A stretch of DNA of 64,000 bases from an uncultured Aquimarina sp. Its GTDB lineage: Bacteria; Bacteroidota; Bacteroidia; Flavobacteriales; Flavobacteriaceae. Each line of letters begins with the position of its first letter. Positions within the stretch are counted from its first letter, which is position 1. Below the pieces are notes generated by a model that did no database searches, was not told where the DNA came from, and saw nothing but the letters and a program-made list of their open reading frames with translations. Both the position numbers and the translations under genes were made by a program. The stretch lies in NCBI RefSeq assembly GCF_947500065.1, contig NZ_CANMQT010000012.1:81111-145110 (forward strand). Direction: 5' to 3'. This document shows positions 16,705-26,266 of this stretch, piece after piece.

Positions 16705-18087
16705 TTAATTCAAGTGTTTAGTGATGTCTACGATTTTTCCTTCAACGGCTGTCGCTGCGGCTACTAGTGGACTAGCAAGAATAGTTCTTGCACCTTGTCC
16801 CTGACGGCCTTCAAAATTTCTGTTTGAAGTAGAGACGCAGTATTCTCCTTCAGGAATTTTGTCATCGTTCATAGCTAAACAAGCAGAACATCCTGGTTGC
16901 CTGAGTTGAAACCCAGCCTCTTCAAAAACTTCGTTCAGTCCTTCATCAATTATTTGTGATGCTACTTGTTGTGATCCAGGCACCAACCAAGCAGTAACAC
17001 TGTCGGCTTTTTTCTTTCCTTTGATATAATTGGCGGCAACTCTAAAATCTTCAATTCTACTATTGGTGCAACTTCCTATAAACACATAATTGATTTCTTG
17101 ATTAATCAAAGATTGTCCTTTTTCAAAATTCATATATGCTAATGATTTTTCGAAAGAAGCATTGTTCTCTGTTGGTATCGTAGAAGTAACCTTGATCCCC
17201 ATTCCTGGATTGGTTCCATAAGTGATCATAGGTGCTATGTCTGCAGCATCAAAATGATATTCTTTGTCAAAAACAGCGCCTTCATCTGTAGGTAGTGTTT
17301 TCCAATAGGCTACTTTTTTATCATACGCTTCTCCTTTTGGAGCGAACTCTCGTCCTTTTACATATTCAAAAGTAGTTTCATCCGGAGCGATCATACCGCC
17401 ACGAGCACCCATTTCGATACTCATATTACAGACAGTCATTCGACCCTCCATAGACATTTCTTCAAACACATTACCAGCATATTCACAGAAATATCCTGTA
17501 CCGGCATTGGTTCCAAGTTTTGCAATAATATAAAGAATTACATCCTTAGGTAAAACACCCGGTTTTAATTTTCCGTTTACGCTTACGCGTAGACTTTTTG
17601 GTTTTTGAAGCAACAAACACTGACTTGCAAAAACCTGTGCTACCTGACTGGTTCCGATACCAAAAGCAATGGAACCAAATGCTCCGTGAGTAGAGGTGTG
17701 GCTATCTCCACAAACCATGGTCATCCCTGGTTGAGTAATACCTAGTTCGGGTGCCATTACATGCACAATACCATTATACTTATGACCTAAACCATATAAG
17801 GTGATATTGTTTTTATTACAATTCTCTGTAAGTTGAGCTAACTGATTCCTAGATAGAATATCTTTTACAGGTAGGTGCTGATCAACTGTTGGTGTATTAT
17901 GATCAGCTGTACCTACTATTTGATTAGGTCTATATACAGGAATTCCACGTTGTTCAAGTTCATTAAATGCTTGTGGACTTGTAACTTCGTGGATTAAATG
18001 TTGATCTATATAAAGTACCTGAGGACCATTTTCTATCTCTTTGACGACGTGTGCATCCCATACTTTATCAAACAATGTTTTTTTCAT
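16705..18087 (-). CDS. leuC: 3-isopropylmalate dehydratase large subunit
   Basis: 460 aa aconitase-family subunit that isomerises 2- to 3-isopropylmalate with a [4Fe-4S] cluster. The three cluster cysteines are visible in FIGSCTNSRIEDF and in QPGCSACLAMN (CxxC). Substrate motifs VCGDSHTSTHGAFG and FNEL..RG near the start are typical. It lies between leuA (58 bases upstream) and leuD (4 bases downstream). The N-terminal KVWDAHVV matches family starts. Assignment secure. Confidence 0.97.
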   Translation of the reverse strand: MKKTLFDKVWDAHVVKEIENGPQVLYIDQHLIHEVTSPQAFNELEQRGIPVYRPNQIVGTADHNTPTVDQHLPVKDILSRNQLAQLTENCNKNNITLYGLGHKYNGIVHVMAPELGITQPGMTMVCGDSHTSTHGAFGSIAFGIGTSQVAQVFASQCLLLQKPKSLRVSVNGKLKPGVLPKDVILYIIAKLGTNAGTGYFCEYAGNVFEEMSMEGRMTVCNMSIEMGARGGMIAPDETTFEYVKGREFAPKGEAYDKKVAYWKTLPTDEGAVFDKEYHFDAADIAPMITYGTNPGMGIKVTSTIPTENNASFEKSLAYMNFEKGQSLINQEINYVFIGSCTNSRIEDFRVAANYIKGKKKADSVTAWLVPGSQQVASQIIDEGLNEVFEEAGFQLRQPGCSACLAMNDDKIPEGEYCVSTSNRNFEGRQGQGARTILASPLVAAATAVEGKIVDITKHLN

Positions 18088-18145
18088 ATATTTTCTCTAT
18101 TACTCTTTCTTTTATAAACTAAAAAGAGATGATAAGATTAGATAT

Positions 18146-19318
18146 TTAAGCGACTACCGCTACTTCTACTTCAACAGTTTTCATAATCTGATGAATATCT
18201 TCATTGACTACTTCTTTTTTTCTATCAGCGTAGTTTAAGAATTCTTTATATACTTCATCTAATTGAAGTTTGGTTAATTCGTATCCAATTTTTTTAGCTC
18301 TATACGCCAAAGCAGCTCTACCGCTTCTTGCTGTAAGTACGATAGCTGATTCGGTTACTCCAACTTCAGCAGGATCTATAATTTCATATGTTTCACGATT
18401 TTTTATAACCCCATCCTGATGTATTCCCGAACTATGTGCAAAAGCATTAGCACCAACAATAGCTTTATTTGGTTGTACTAGCATTCCCATGCTTTCGGAT
18501 ACCATTAAGCTTGTGTCATATAATAACTTAGAATCGATATCTGTGTTTAGATTTAAATACGGATGTTGTTTCATAATCATAACCACTTCTTCCAGTGCGG
18601 TATTTCCTGCTCGTTCTCCTATTCCGTTAATAGTACATTCTATCTGTCTTGCTCCATTTATTGCTCCCACAATAGAATTGGCAGTTGCTAATCCTAAATC
18701 ATTATGACAGTGACAAGAAATAATAACATTATCAATGCCTTTGACGTTTTCTTTCAGGTACTTTATTTTGGCACCATATTCTTCTGGTAAACAGTATCCT
18801 GTAGTATCTGGAATGTTAAGTACCGTGGCTCCGGCTTTAATCATAGCTTCACAGACTCGCGCTAAAAACTCATTATCGGTACGACCAGCATCTTCGGCAT
18901 AAAATTCTACATCTTCTACAAAAGACTTTGCATATTTTACAGCAGCGATTCCACGTTCGATCACTTTGTCCTGAGTAGAATTGAATTTATACTTGATATG
19001 GGATTCTGATGTACCTATTCCGGTATGAATCCTAGGGTTTTTGGCATACTTAAGTGCTTCTGCAGCAACTTTGATGTCATTTTCAACAGCTCTGGTTAAT
19101 CCACAAACTGTTGCGTTTTTTACAATTTTAGCAATTTCATTAACCGAAGTAAAATCTCCAGGACTTGATACCGGAAACCCAGCTTCTATAATGTCAACTC
19201 CTAGAAGGTCTAGTCGTTCTGCAATTACCAATTTTTGTTTGGTATTTAACTTACAACCAGGGACTTGCTCTCCATCTCTTAAAGTGGTGTCAAAAATTTG
19301 GACTTTATTATCGCTCAT
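18146..19318 (-). CDS. leuA: 2-isopropylmalate synthase, short form without regulatory domain
   Basis: 390 aa. Condenses 2-ketoisovalerate with acetyl-CoA, the committed step to leucine. The TIM-barrel motifs are all present: FDTTLRDGEQVPGC with the metal-binding Asp, TGYCLPEEYG, CHCHNDLGLATAN with the HxH metal ligands, and NGIGERAGNTALEEVV. The protein ends after the linker domain and lacks the roughly 120-residue C-terminal LeuA allosteric domain of the 510-520 aa enzymes. Leucine feedback inhibition is therefore probably absent or achieved differently. First gene of the operon. The related homocitrate synthase is possible by family but excluded by context. Confidence 0.93.
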   Translation of the reverse strand: MSDNKVQIFDTTLRDGEQVPGCKLNTKQKLVIAERLDLLGVDIIEAGFPVSSPGDFTSVNEIAKIVKNATVCGLTRAVENDIKVAAEALKYAKNPRIHTGIGTSESHIKYKFNSTQDKVIERGIAAVKYAKSFVEDVEFYAEDAGRTDNEFLARVCEAMIKAGATVLNIPDTTGYCLPEEYGAKIKYLKENVKGIDNVIISCHCHNDLGLATANSIVGAINGARQIECTINGIGERAGNTALEEVVMIMKQHPYLNLNTDIDSKLLYDTSLMVSESMGMLVQPNKAIVGANAFAHSSGIHQDGVIKNRETYEIIDPAEVGVTESAIVLTARSGRAALAYRAKKIGYELTKLQLDEVYKEFLNYADRKKEVVNEDIHQIMKTVEVEVAVVA

Positions 19319-19524
19319 AGGAATTATGTGAATTATTAATTTTGATCATCTCTTTAAATGATATCTTTTTAAAATATATTCTAAGATGCTTTAGTATTCT
19401 CTTACGAATTTATATTTTGGTTATTCAAAAAGAAGGTATTTGCCTACGTGTTTTACAATGTTGAAATGTTTTGATACGAACGTAAGTTTCTTTTAATCAA
19501 TTAATTACAATATATTTTCTTACA

Positions 19525-21069
19525 ATGACTAATGATCAAAAAGATCCTTTGTTTGTTTTAGTAAAGTCGCTCTCGAAGTCTGAAAAACGACAATTTAAGG
19601 TGTACGTTGGAAGATTAGGTGTAAATACTGATTCTAAATTTTTAGCACTTTTTAACCATCTCGATAAAAACGAGTCGTTGGATGAAGAGCTAATTGTGTC
19701 CAAAGGAATTGTGAAGAAGCAACAGCTTTCTAATCTTAAGGCCCATTTGTATAAACAAATATTGATTAGTCTTAGACTAAGTCCATTACATCAAAATGTC
19801 AGATCGCAAATAAGAGAGCAACTTGATTTTGCAACCATTTTATATCATAAAGGACTCTATAAGCAAAGTCTTAAAATCCTTGATAAAGCAAAAACTGTCG
19901 CCAAAGAAAATGAAGAAAATAATATTGCTTATGAAATTGTAGAGTTAGAAAAAGTTATCGAAACTCAATACATAACCAGGAGTATCAATAGCCGTGCGGA
20001 TGAACTGACGATTGAGGCCAAAATGCTAAGCATGAAAAATGTGCTAACTAGTCGATTATCGAATCTATCATTGCAGTTGTATGGTTTGATGATAAAAAGC
20101 GGGTATGTAAGAAATGATAAGGAGCATACTGTTATCACAAACTATTTTCAAAGTAAGTTACCAAAATATGATTGGGATATTCTTGGTTTCAGAGAAAAGT
20201 TATGGTTGTATAAAGCGCACTTGTGGTATAGCTTTATGGTACAAGAATTTTTATCGTGCTATAAGTATTCTAAAAAATGGGTAGATCTTTTTTATGAAAA
20301 CCCCAAAATGATTATTCTTAATCCCGTTTTTTTTCTGAGAGGGAATCATTATTTATTGGAATCATTATATCTCATACAAGATAAAACTCAATTAAGATTA
20401 ACGCTGAGTAAGTTCGAGAAAACAATCAAATCAGATGATTTTCCGATTGATGATAATATAGAGGTGCTTTCTTTTCAGTTTATATATAACAATAGACTAA
20501 ATGTTCATTTTTTGGAAGGAACCTTTGCTGAAGGAGAATATTTAGTAACAGAAATTCTAAAAGGAATTAAGGAGTATAAAAATCGTTTAGATGATCATCA
20601 TATCATGGTGTTATATTATAAGATAGGTTGTTTGTATTTTGGAATGGCTAATCATCGTAAATGTATAGAGTACCTTAGTAAGATTATTAATAATAGATCA
20701 CTAAAAATGCGGGAAGATCTGATGTGCTTTGCCAGAGTACTAAGTTTGGTAGCGCATTATGAAGCGGGGATGGATTATCATTTAGAAACTCAATTGAAGG
20801 AAACGTATAGGTTTTTAATAAAAATGGATGATTTACATGAGGTACAAAAAGAGATGATAAAATTCCTTAAAAATCTCGGTGATATTTTTCCTCATCAGAT
20901 CAAGGATGAGTTCAGAAAACTTCACAAAACTTTGAAACAATACGAAGATCATCCATACGAAAAAAGAGCATTTTTATATCTTGATATTTTGTCATGGCTA
21001 GAAAGTAATATTGAAGGTAGACCAGTTGCAGATATTATTAAAGAAAAATCAAAAAAATTGGTTCGATAA
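19525..21069 (+). CDS. Conserved flavobacterial TPR-like helical protein of unknown function
   Basis: 514 aa, cytosolic (no signal or membrane helix), almost entirely alpha-helical with irregular TPR-like pairs. The N-terminal motif FVLVKSLSKSEKRQFKVY recurs at the start of a conserved Bacteroidota family that I cannot link to a function. It is divergent from leuA across 206 bases and is followed 12 bases later by a DMT transporter. Likely a protein-interaction scaffold. Existence is secure; role unknown. Confidence 0.8.
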   Translation: MTNDQKDPLFVLVKSLSKSEKRQFKVYVGRLGVNTDSKFLALFNHLDKNESLDEELIVSKGIVKKQQLSNLKAHLYKQILISLRLSPLHQNVRSQIREQLDFATILYHKGLYKQSLKILDKAKTVAKENEENNIAYEIVELEKVIETQYITRSINSRADELTIEAKMLSMKNVLTSRLSNLSLQLYGLMIKSGYVRNDKEHTVITNYFQSKLPKYDWDILGFREKLWLYKAHLWYSFMVQEFLSCYKYSKKWVDLFYENPKMIILNPVFFLRGNHYLLESLYLIQDKTQLRLTLSKFEKTIKSDDFPIDDNIEVLSFQFIYNNRLNVHFLEGTFAEGEYLVTEILKGIKEYKNRLDDHHIMVLYYKIGCLYFGMANHRKCIEYLSKIINNRSLKMREDLMCFARVLSLVAHYEAGMDYHLETQLKETYRFLIKMDDLHEVQKEMIKFLKNLGDIFPHQIKDEFRKLHKTLKQYEDHPYEKRAFLYLDILSWLESNIEGRPVADIIKEKSKKLVR

Positions 21070-21081
21070 CCATTTTATTTC

Positions 21082-21942
21082 ATGCCAAAAAATTCACAGC
21101 ACCTACGTAATATCCTAGAATTAAATCTCGCCATGCTTTTTATAAGTACCTCTGGAGCACTAGGAAGATATATCGATATGCCAGTACCAGTTACTATTGG
21201 TTTTAGAGCCATATTAGCAGGGATCGTTTTATTCTTGTTTTGTAAATGGAAAAAGATATCTTTTGGAATAGCGTCCAAAGATAGGTTTACAATCATCGTT
21301 GGAGGGATATTAATGGGGTTACACTGGATAACCTATTTCTATGCACTAAAGATGTCTAATGTGGCGATAGGGATGCTGTCTTTGTTTACATATCCAGTAA
21401 TTACCTCTTTTTTGGAACCAATACTTCTGAAAACAAAATTTCAGAAAATGCATTTAGTTTTGGGAGCTTTAGTGTTATTAGGAATCTATTTTTTAGTGCC
21501 TGATTTTAGTTTAGAAAACTCTTATGCTAAAGCTGTTGGTTTTGGAGTTGTTTCGGCATTATGTTATGCACTTCGAAATCTAATTATGAAGACGAAGGTG
21601 AGTAATTATCATGGTTCTATGTTAATGTGGTATCAGCTTGTGATCATTAGTATTATGTTATTGCCAACGCTTTTTATAATGGATAGTTCTGGGTTTGTAA
21701 GCCAATGGCCTTGGACATTGATGTTAGCAATACTGACCACTGCAATCGGGCATACATTATTTTTATTTAGTTTAAAGAGGTTTTCTGCCACAACGGCTAG
21801 TATTATAAGTAGTATACAACCAGTATATGGAATTATTATAGGAATTATTTTTCTTAAAGAAATACCAGTTTTAACGACAATTATTGGAGGCGTATTAATC
21901 CTAACTTCTGTCGTTATAGAAAGTGTTAGATCTTATCGGTAA
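21082..21942 (+). CDS. DMT-superfamily (EamA) transporter
   Basis: 286 aa with ten hydrophobic helices in two EamA halves. The conserved start STSGALGRY and GFRAILAGIV, and the second-half motif FSLKRFSATTASIISSIQPV, are typical of the drug/metabolite exporter family. Substrate unknown; amino acids or small metabolites are usual. It lies 12 bases after the helical protein and may share its transcript. Confidence 0.9.
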   Translation: MPKNSQHLRNILELNLAMLFISTSGALGRYIDMPVPVTIGFRAILAGIVLFLFCKWKKISFGIASKDRFTIIVGGILMGLHWITYFYALKMSNVAIGMLSLFTYPVITSFLEPILLKTKFQKMHLVLGALVLLGIYFLVPDFSLENSYAKAVGFGVVSALCYALRNLIMKTKVSNYHGSMLMWYQLVIISIMLLPTLFIMDSSGFVSQWPWTLMLAILTTAIGHTLFLFSLKRFSATTASIISSIQPVYGIIIGIIFLKEIPVLTTIIGGVLILTSVVIESVRSYR

Positions 21943-22005
21943 TTAGATAATTCATCGCAAATTTAGGAAGTATCCATGAGTACTCTGATTTTTTAATAGG
22001 TAGTA

Positions 22006-22866
22006 CTACACTGTTTTAGAAATGTATTTTGGAGCAATCCATTTTTTGTATATAAAATATTCTAATAAGGGAACAATAAGAATAAGGAATAATAGGATTA
22101 ATAATGATTTTACTATTCCGTTATATTGAGCCGTAATACCGATAGAAAACCATTGACTTAATTTGTCTAAAACTACTTTTTCTATATCCTGATATCCCAC
22201 TTCTAATAATAAATCCATAGCCGCATTAAATTCGTCATAAGGAAGTGCTTCAGAAAAATCAATGTGTCCTTTACCGGCAGAAGTTATAAGTGCATACATC
22301 GTTAATTTGTATAGATCATCACTATAATTGTTGACAATAAATTTTGCTAGTTTATTTTTGGTTTTATTCAGGAAAGAGCTACCTGTGTCATAATTTTTAA
22401 GGTTTTTTTTGAAAAATATGGCATAATCCTGAGAATCTGATTTGGCTTTTATTGCTAACATTTGAGCAGATAGGACAAATTTATTTTTGGCTTCTTCGGA
22501 TTCAAAAATTTGCTGCACAGAACCATTGTAGATGCCTTCAACAATCATTGTTTTTTCATTATCCAGTATTTTATAGATACCTCTTATAAAACCCCATTGA
22601 CCAAAAATATAAAGAATTCCTACAATCAGTAATGGAATGTATAATTTTACTGCCCAATTATAATATTTAGGCGCTCTTTTAAAAATACCCTTACGCCAGA
22701 GTACAATGCAATATATAATAGCTATTACAAAACCTAAAAATAGAAATATGATGATATTAAGAATCAACGTACCAGAGTTAGGAAGTATGATATCTCTAAG
22801 AATACTCCAGATAAAACCCCAATCAATATTTTTGAATAATTCTGACGAATTCGTTATATAATCCAT
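22006..22866 (-). CDS. Membrane protein of unknown function
   Basis: 286 aa. Hydrophobic helices at about 35-57, 73-93 and 252-273 flank a soluble domain of about 150 residues (95-245) that contains helices and no catalytic motif I recognise. The C-terminus ends in a lysine-rich segment. It is convergent with the DMT transporter and 130 bases from the RluA gene. I can say only that it is probably an inner-membrane protein. Confidence 0.65.
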   Translation of the reverse strand: MDYITNSSELFKNIDWGFIWSILRDIILPNSGTLILNIIIFLFLGFVIAIIYCIVLWRKGIFKRAPKYYNWAVKLYIPLLIVGILYIFGQWGFIRGIYKILDNEKTMIVEGIYNGSVQQIFESEEAKNKFVLSAQMLAIKAKSDSQDYAIFFKKNLKNYDTGSSFLNKTKNKLAKFIVNNYSDDLYKLTMYALITSAGKGHIDFSEALPYDEFNAAMDLLLEVGYQDIEKVVLDKLSQWFSIGITAQYNGIVKSLLILLFLILIVPLLEYFIYKKWIAPKYISKTV

Positions 22867-22996
22867 GTATTCTTAATTAGAGATGAAATAATAAAAAATG
22901 AGTTTCCCCTATGTGTTAGTATAGTAATTGAGTAAAATGTTACTTATAAAAAAACGTAATTCAGAATGTATTTTTTATTAAATCAGAAAAACATGG

Positions 22997-23695
22997 CTAA
23001 ATACATTCATTCCAAATCGGATCGGATGGAGGAGGAGCGATGATAGTTAAAACTTCTTTTTTTACAGGGTGTATAAAGGTCAATTTTCTTGCGTGTAAAT
23101 GAATACTTCCATTTTTATTACTTCTATCAGCTCCATACTTTAGGTCTCCTTTAATCATACATCCGATACTTGATAATTGAGCTCTTATTTGATGATGTCT
23201 GCCTGTATGAAGATCAATTTCTAATGCACAATAGTTGTCTAGTTTTTTTATAATCTTATAATCTAAAATGGCTTCTTTACTATCAACCACTTCATTTTTG
23301 TAGGTGTATGATTTATTTTGCTTTGGATTACGTTTTAACCAATGTATAAGCGTGTCATTCTCTTTTGGAGGACTCTTTTTTACAACCGCCCAGTATGTTT
23401 TTTTTGCTTCTTTATTTGCGAATAGTTTATTAAGCCTAGGAAGTGCTTTACTTGTTCTTGCAAAAACAATAATTCCACTTGTGGGCCGATCCAAACGATG
23501 CACCACACCAAGGTATACAGCTCCAGGTTTATTATATTTTTCTGCAATATATTCCTTTACTATTTCACTAAGTGGTTTGTCTCCTGTTTTATCTCCTTGT
23601 ACGATATCTCCTGCTCGTTTATTAACGATGATCAAGTGATTGTCTTCATATAGTACTTGAAGATTGGATTTATTTGAGATAGTTTTTTGAGACAT
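22997..23695 (-). CDS. RluA-family RNA pseudouridine synthase
   Basis: 232 aa. Isomerises uridine to pseudouridine in rRNA or tRNA. The catalytic motif VVHRLDRPTSGI carries the essential Asp; LYEDNHLIIVNKRAGDIVQ at the N-terminus and DLHTGRHHQIRAQL are family signatures. It lacks an S4 domain, as do RluA/TruC-like members. The start follows directly on the left inverted-repeat arm of the neighbouring four-helix-bundle cassette, which now separates it from panB. Confidence 0.93.
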   Translation of the reverse strand: MSQKTISNKSNLQVLYEDNHLIIVNKRAGDIVQGDKTGDKPLSEIVKEYIAEKYNKPGAVYLGVVHRLDRPTSGIIVFARTSKALPRLNKLFANKEAKKTYWAVVKKSPPKENDTLIHWLKRNPKQNKSYTYKNEVVDSKEAILDYKIIKKLDNYCALEIDLHTGRHHQIRAQLSSIGCMIKGDLKYGADRSNKNGSIHLHARKLTFIHPVKKEVLTIIAPPPSDPIWNECI

Positions 23696-23697
23696 GT

Positions 23698-24123
23698 TAG
23701 ATCGTTGGATTGCTAGATTTTTAGAACTATTTTAATGTAGATTTGAATTTTGAAGTCATCTTAACAATGGATTCCAAGTCACTTAAAAGTGTATCTAATT
23801 TAGTTTGATTAATAAATTTTAAGTCTAAAGAAATAAGGAGTTGTGTTTCAATTTCATAGGCAGAACCTAAAGTAATTTGAAGATATCTAGCAAAATCCTT
23901 ATTTGATTGTCTAGAAGATCCTTCAGCTATATTTGAAGGAATGGATACTGCTGCTCTCCTTAATTGGTTTGTTAACCCAAACTTTTCAGTTTCCGGAAAC
24001 CTGGATGTGATATCATAAATGCTGGAACAAAAAACACGACTTTTTTTCCATATTTCTAAATCTTTAAATCGATGCATATTCCTATATCAGCAAATCTAAT
24101 TATCTAACTATTCCAATGATCTA
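23698..24123. repeat. Imperfect inverted repeats flanking the second four-helix-bundle gene
   Basis: tagatcgttgga at 23698-23709 pairs with tccaatgatcta at 24112-24123 (11 of 12 match in inverted orientation). Similar tagattt/aaatcta motifs lie just inside at 23714-23720 and 24092-24098. The same plan as the cassette at 848-1330 but with different arm sequence. Confidence 0.5.
23727..24077 (-). CDS. Four-helix bundle protein (23S rRNA intervening-sequence/S23 family), copy 2
   Basis: 116 aa with the complete family pattern: FKDLEIWKKSR start, LTNQLRRAAVSIPSNIAEGS, YLQITLGSAYEIETQL and a C-terminal helix. It shares the central NIAEGS block with the copy at 920-1297 but is clearly a divergent paralogue, not a recent duplicate. 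It is inserted between panB and the pseudouridine synthase in the same orientation. On the minus strand TAGATTTG (24091-24098) lies 13 bases before the ATG and matches the Bacteroidota -7 box, so it probably has its own promoter. Molecular function unknown. Confidence 0.92.
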   Translation of the reverse strand: MHRFKDLEIWKKSRVFCSSIYDITSRFPETEKFGLTNQLRRAAVSIPSNIAEGSSRQSNKDFARYLQITLGSAYEIETQLLISLDLKFINQTKLDTLLSDLESIVKMTSKFKSTLK

Positions 24124-24139
24124 ATAATCTAACTAACAA

Positions 24140-24958
24140 TTAATATTGTTCATTATCATTAGGGAAATCTACAGACTTCACATCAGCAACATATTGTTGG
24201 AATGCATTGGTCATTTCGGTATATAAATCTAGGTAACGTCTTAAAAATCTAGGATTAAATTCGTGAGTCATTCCAAGCATATCATGAGTTACCAATACTT
24301 GTCCATCAACACCATTCCCAGCTCCAATCCCAATAATCGGAATTGTCAAACTTTCTGCCACTTCTTTTGCTAAAGCAGCTGGAACTTTTTCTAATACGAT
24401 TGCAAAACATCCAGCTTTCTGTAACATTAGAGCATCTTCTTTTAACTGCTTTGCTTCTGCCTCTTCCTTTGCTCGCACCGTATAGGTTCCGAATTTATAG
24501 ATGGATTGCGGAGTTAATCCCAAATGCCCCATTACAGGAATTCCAGCATTTAGAATTCTTTTGATGGATTCCTTAACTTCTTTTCCTCCTTCAAGTTTCA
24601 CAGCATGTCCACCAGATTCTTTCATAATCCTAATAGCAGAACGTAATGCTTCTTTAGGATCACTTTGGTAACTACCAAAAGGTAAATCTACAACAATCAA
24701 TGCTCTATCTATAGCTCTAATTACAGAAGACGCGTGGTATATCATCTGATCCAAGGTGATAGGTAAGGTGGTTTCATGACCTGCCATTACATTAGAGGCA
24801 GAGTCGCCAACAAGAATAACATCTACTCCAGCACCATCTACAATCTTTGCCATCGTATAATCATATGCAGTAAGCATAGATATTTTCTCTTTATTGGCTT
24901 TCATCTCTATTAGAGATTTTACTGTAACCCGCTTGTAATCTTTTTTTGCTGTAGACAT
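24140..24958 (-). CDS. panB: 3-methyl-2-oxobutanoate hydroxymethyltransferase
   Basis: 272 aa. Makes ketopantoate from 2-ketoisovalerate and methylene-THF, the first step of the pantothenate branch; it shares its substrate with LeuA nearby. Visible motifs: LTAYDYTMAKIVDGAG, ILVGDSASNVMAGHETTLPI with the metal-binding Asp, VVDLPFGSYQ, KLEGG, PVMGHLGLTPQS and IIGIGAGNGVDGQVLV. Length and motif set are complete. No panC is adjacent. Confidence 0.97.
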   Translation of the reverse strand: MSTAKKDYKRVTVKSLIEMKANKEKISMLTAYDYTMAKIVDGAGVDVILVGDSASNVMAGHETTLPITLDQMIYHASSVIRAIDRALIVVDLPFGSYQSDPKEALRSAIRIMKESGGHAVKLEGGKEVKESIKRILNAGIPVMGHLGLTPQSIYKFGTYTVRAKEEAEAKQLKEDALMLQKAGCFAIVLEKVPAALAKEVAESLTIPIIGIGAGNGVDGQVLVTHDMLGMTHEFNPRFLRRYLDLYTEMTNAFQQYVADVKSVDFPNDNEQY

Positions 24959-25057
24959 TTGTGTGTTAATTTAGTGTCGTAAAAGTAATCAATTAGTAAG
25001 ATCGTAACAAGAGGATATTATTTTTGATTTAAATTTATTTAAAAGAAGTAATTCTTA

Positions 25058-25065
25058 TATTTTTG
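25058..25065 (+). promoter_or_regulatory. Candidate -7 box upstream of the NTF2-like gene
   Basis: TATTTTTG matches TAnnTTTG and lies 48 bases before the ATG at 25114. No clear -33 TTG at the usual spacing. Confidence 0.35.
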
Positions 25066-25113
25066 ATAAAACAATTAAAACCTTAATTTTAGGTTAATTA
25101 AAGCTCAAATGTT

Positions 25114-25581
25114 ATGCGTAGATTCTTGATACTATTCTTTTTATTTATTTCCTGTAACGCCGTTTTTTCTCAAAAAGAAATAGATGAGAACCAAAAAAAT
25201 GCAAAACAAGCGGTATTAGATTTTTTTGAAGGTTTTCATAAAGGAGATACTATTCAGATACGAAAGACGATAGATTCTAATATGGCGATGCAAACAATTT
25301 CTAAAGGAAAGGACGGTAAAATTAAAACAGTTCAAACCGATATTGGAAAGTTTTTAGAAGTAATACATAACAGACCCGAGGATCAGAAATGGTTGGAGAA
25401 GTTATTGAGTTTTAAGATTGACGCCGATGCACATATTGCTCAGATTTGGACTCCATATGAGTTTTATGTAAACGATCAATTTAGCCATTGTGGTGTCAAT
25501 ATTTTTCAATTATTTAATGATGGTAAGACCTGGAGAATTATGGCAATTGCTGATACCAGAAAAAGAGAAGGTTGTAAATAA
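25114..25581 (+). CDS. Secreted NTF2-like (SnoaL/lumazine-binding type) protein
   Basis: 155 aa with a signal peptide (LILFFLFISCNAVFSQ). The body has the NTF2-like cone-fold pattern: AKQAVLDFFEGFHKGDTIQI, then VNIFQLFNDGKTWRIMAIAD with the terminal beta strands. Such proteins are periplasmic or exported and lack a predictable ligand. A Cys in the signal region is followed by more hydrophobic residues and SQ, so Sec signal peptidase I cleavage is more likely than lipidation. Confidence 0.75.
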   Translation: MRRFLILFFLFISCNAVFSQKEIDENQKNAKQAVLDFFEGFHKGDTIQIRKTIDSNMAMQTISKGKDGKIKTVQTDIGKFLEVIHNRPEDQKWLEKLLSFKIDADAHIAQIWTPYEFYVNDQFSHCGVNIFQLFNDGKTWRIMAIADTRKREGCK

Positions 25582-25582
25582 T

Positions 25583-26257
25583 TTAAGACCTACTACTAAT
25601 TATTAAAAATACCACTCCATTATTTAAGGCATGTAATAGGATTGGCCAGATAATATGACCATTTTCTATTTTAAGCTTTCCAAACATGTGTCCTGCAATA
25701 ATTCTGGGAACAATAAGGAGAAATAAGATACTATCTATCCTAACAGAATCTACATAATTGAAAATATGAAGAAAGCCGAATATAATTGAGGTAATCTGAA
25801 GTGTTATTGATTGATGATTATTTAAAAACGACTTCGCTTTTTCGAGATAGTTTTTTGAAATTAGCTGTTCATAAATAAAGAATATTCCAGAAATAGCAAC
25901 TAAAAAGATTAGATAGCGATAGTACCATTCTAGTTCCAACGTAATAAACAATCCTATAATAAAAAGCGTCCATGAGCTTAAGAATAATAAAAGCTCCTTT
26001 ATTTTGGGATTCACTAAGGTTCTGAACATAAGTTCTTCAATAATAGGAGCAAATACTACCATAGTCAAAAAAGCCTGAAGCTTGTTATCTTTCAATAGCT
26101 CGAAAATACTATCCTGAGAATATTTTTTTAAATCCAAATATGGAAATATACTCTGAAGGAATGCTACACAAATGAAGAAAAGAATATACAATCCGAATAA
26201 TCGGAAGTAAAAGAGGAATAGGTTTTTAATTTTATGAAATAAAATACTTTTAAACAT
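25583..26257 (-). CDS. CPBP-family intramembrane glutamic protease homologue
   Basis: 224 aa with six to seven hydrophobic helices. The three CPBP (Rce1/Abi) motifs are visible: PIIEELMFRTLV with the catalytic Glu pair and Arg, GFLHIFNY with the first His, and HALNNGVVFL with the second His and Asn. Some members process CAAX-like or bacteriocin-related substrates; no substrate is suggested here. It lies 9 bases after L-serine dehydratase and may be co-transcribed. Confidence 0.85.
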   Translation of the reverse strand: MFKSILFHKIKNLFLFYFRLFGLYILFFICVAFLQSIFPYLDLKKYSQDSIFELLKDNKLQAFLTMVVFAPIIEELMFRTLVNPKIKELLLFLSSWTLFIIGLFITLELEWYYRYLIFLVAISGIFFIYEQLISKNYLEKAKSFLNNHQSITLQITSIIFGFLHIFNYVDSVRIDSILFLLIVPRIIAGHMFGKLKIENGHIIWPILLHALNNGVVFLIISSRS

Positions 26258-26266
26258 TAGTATAAA

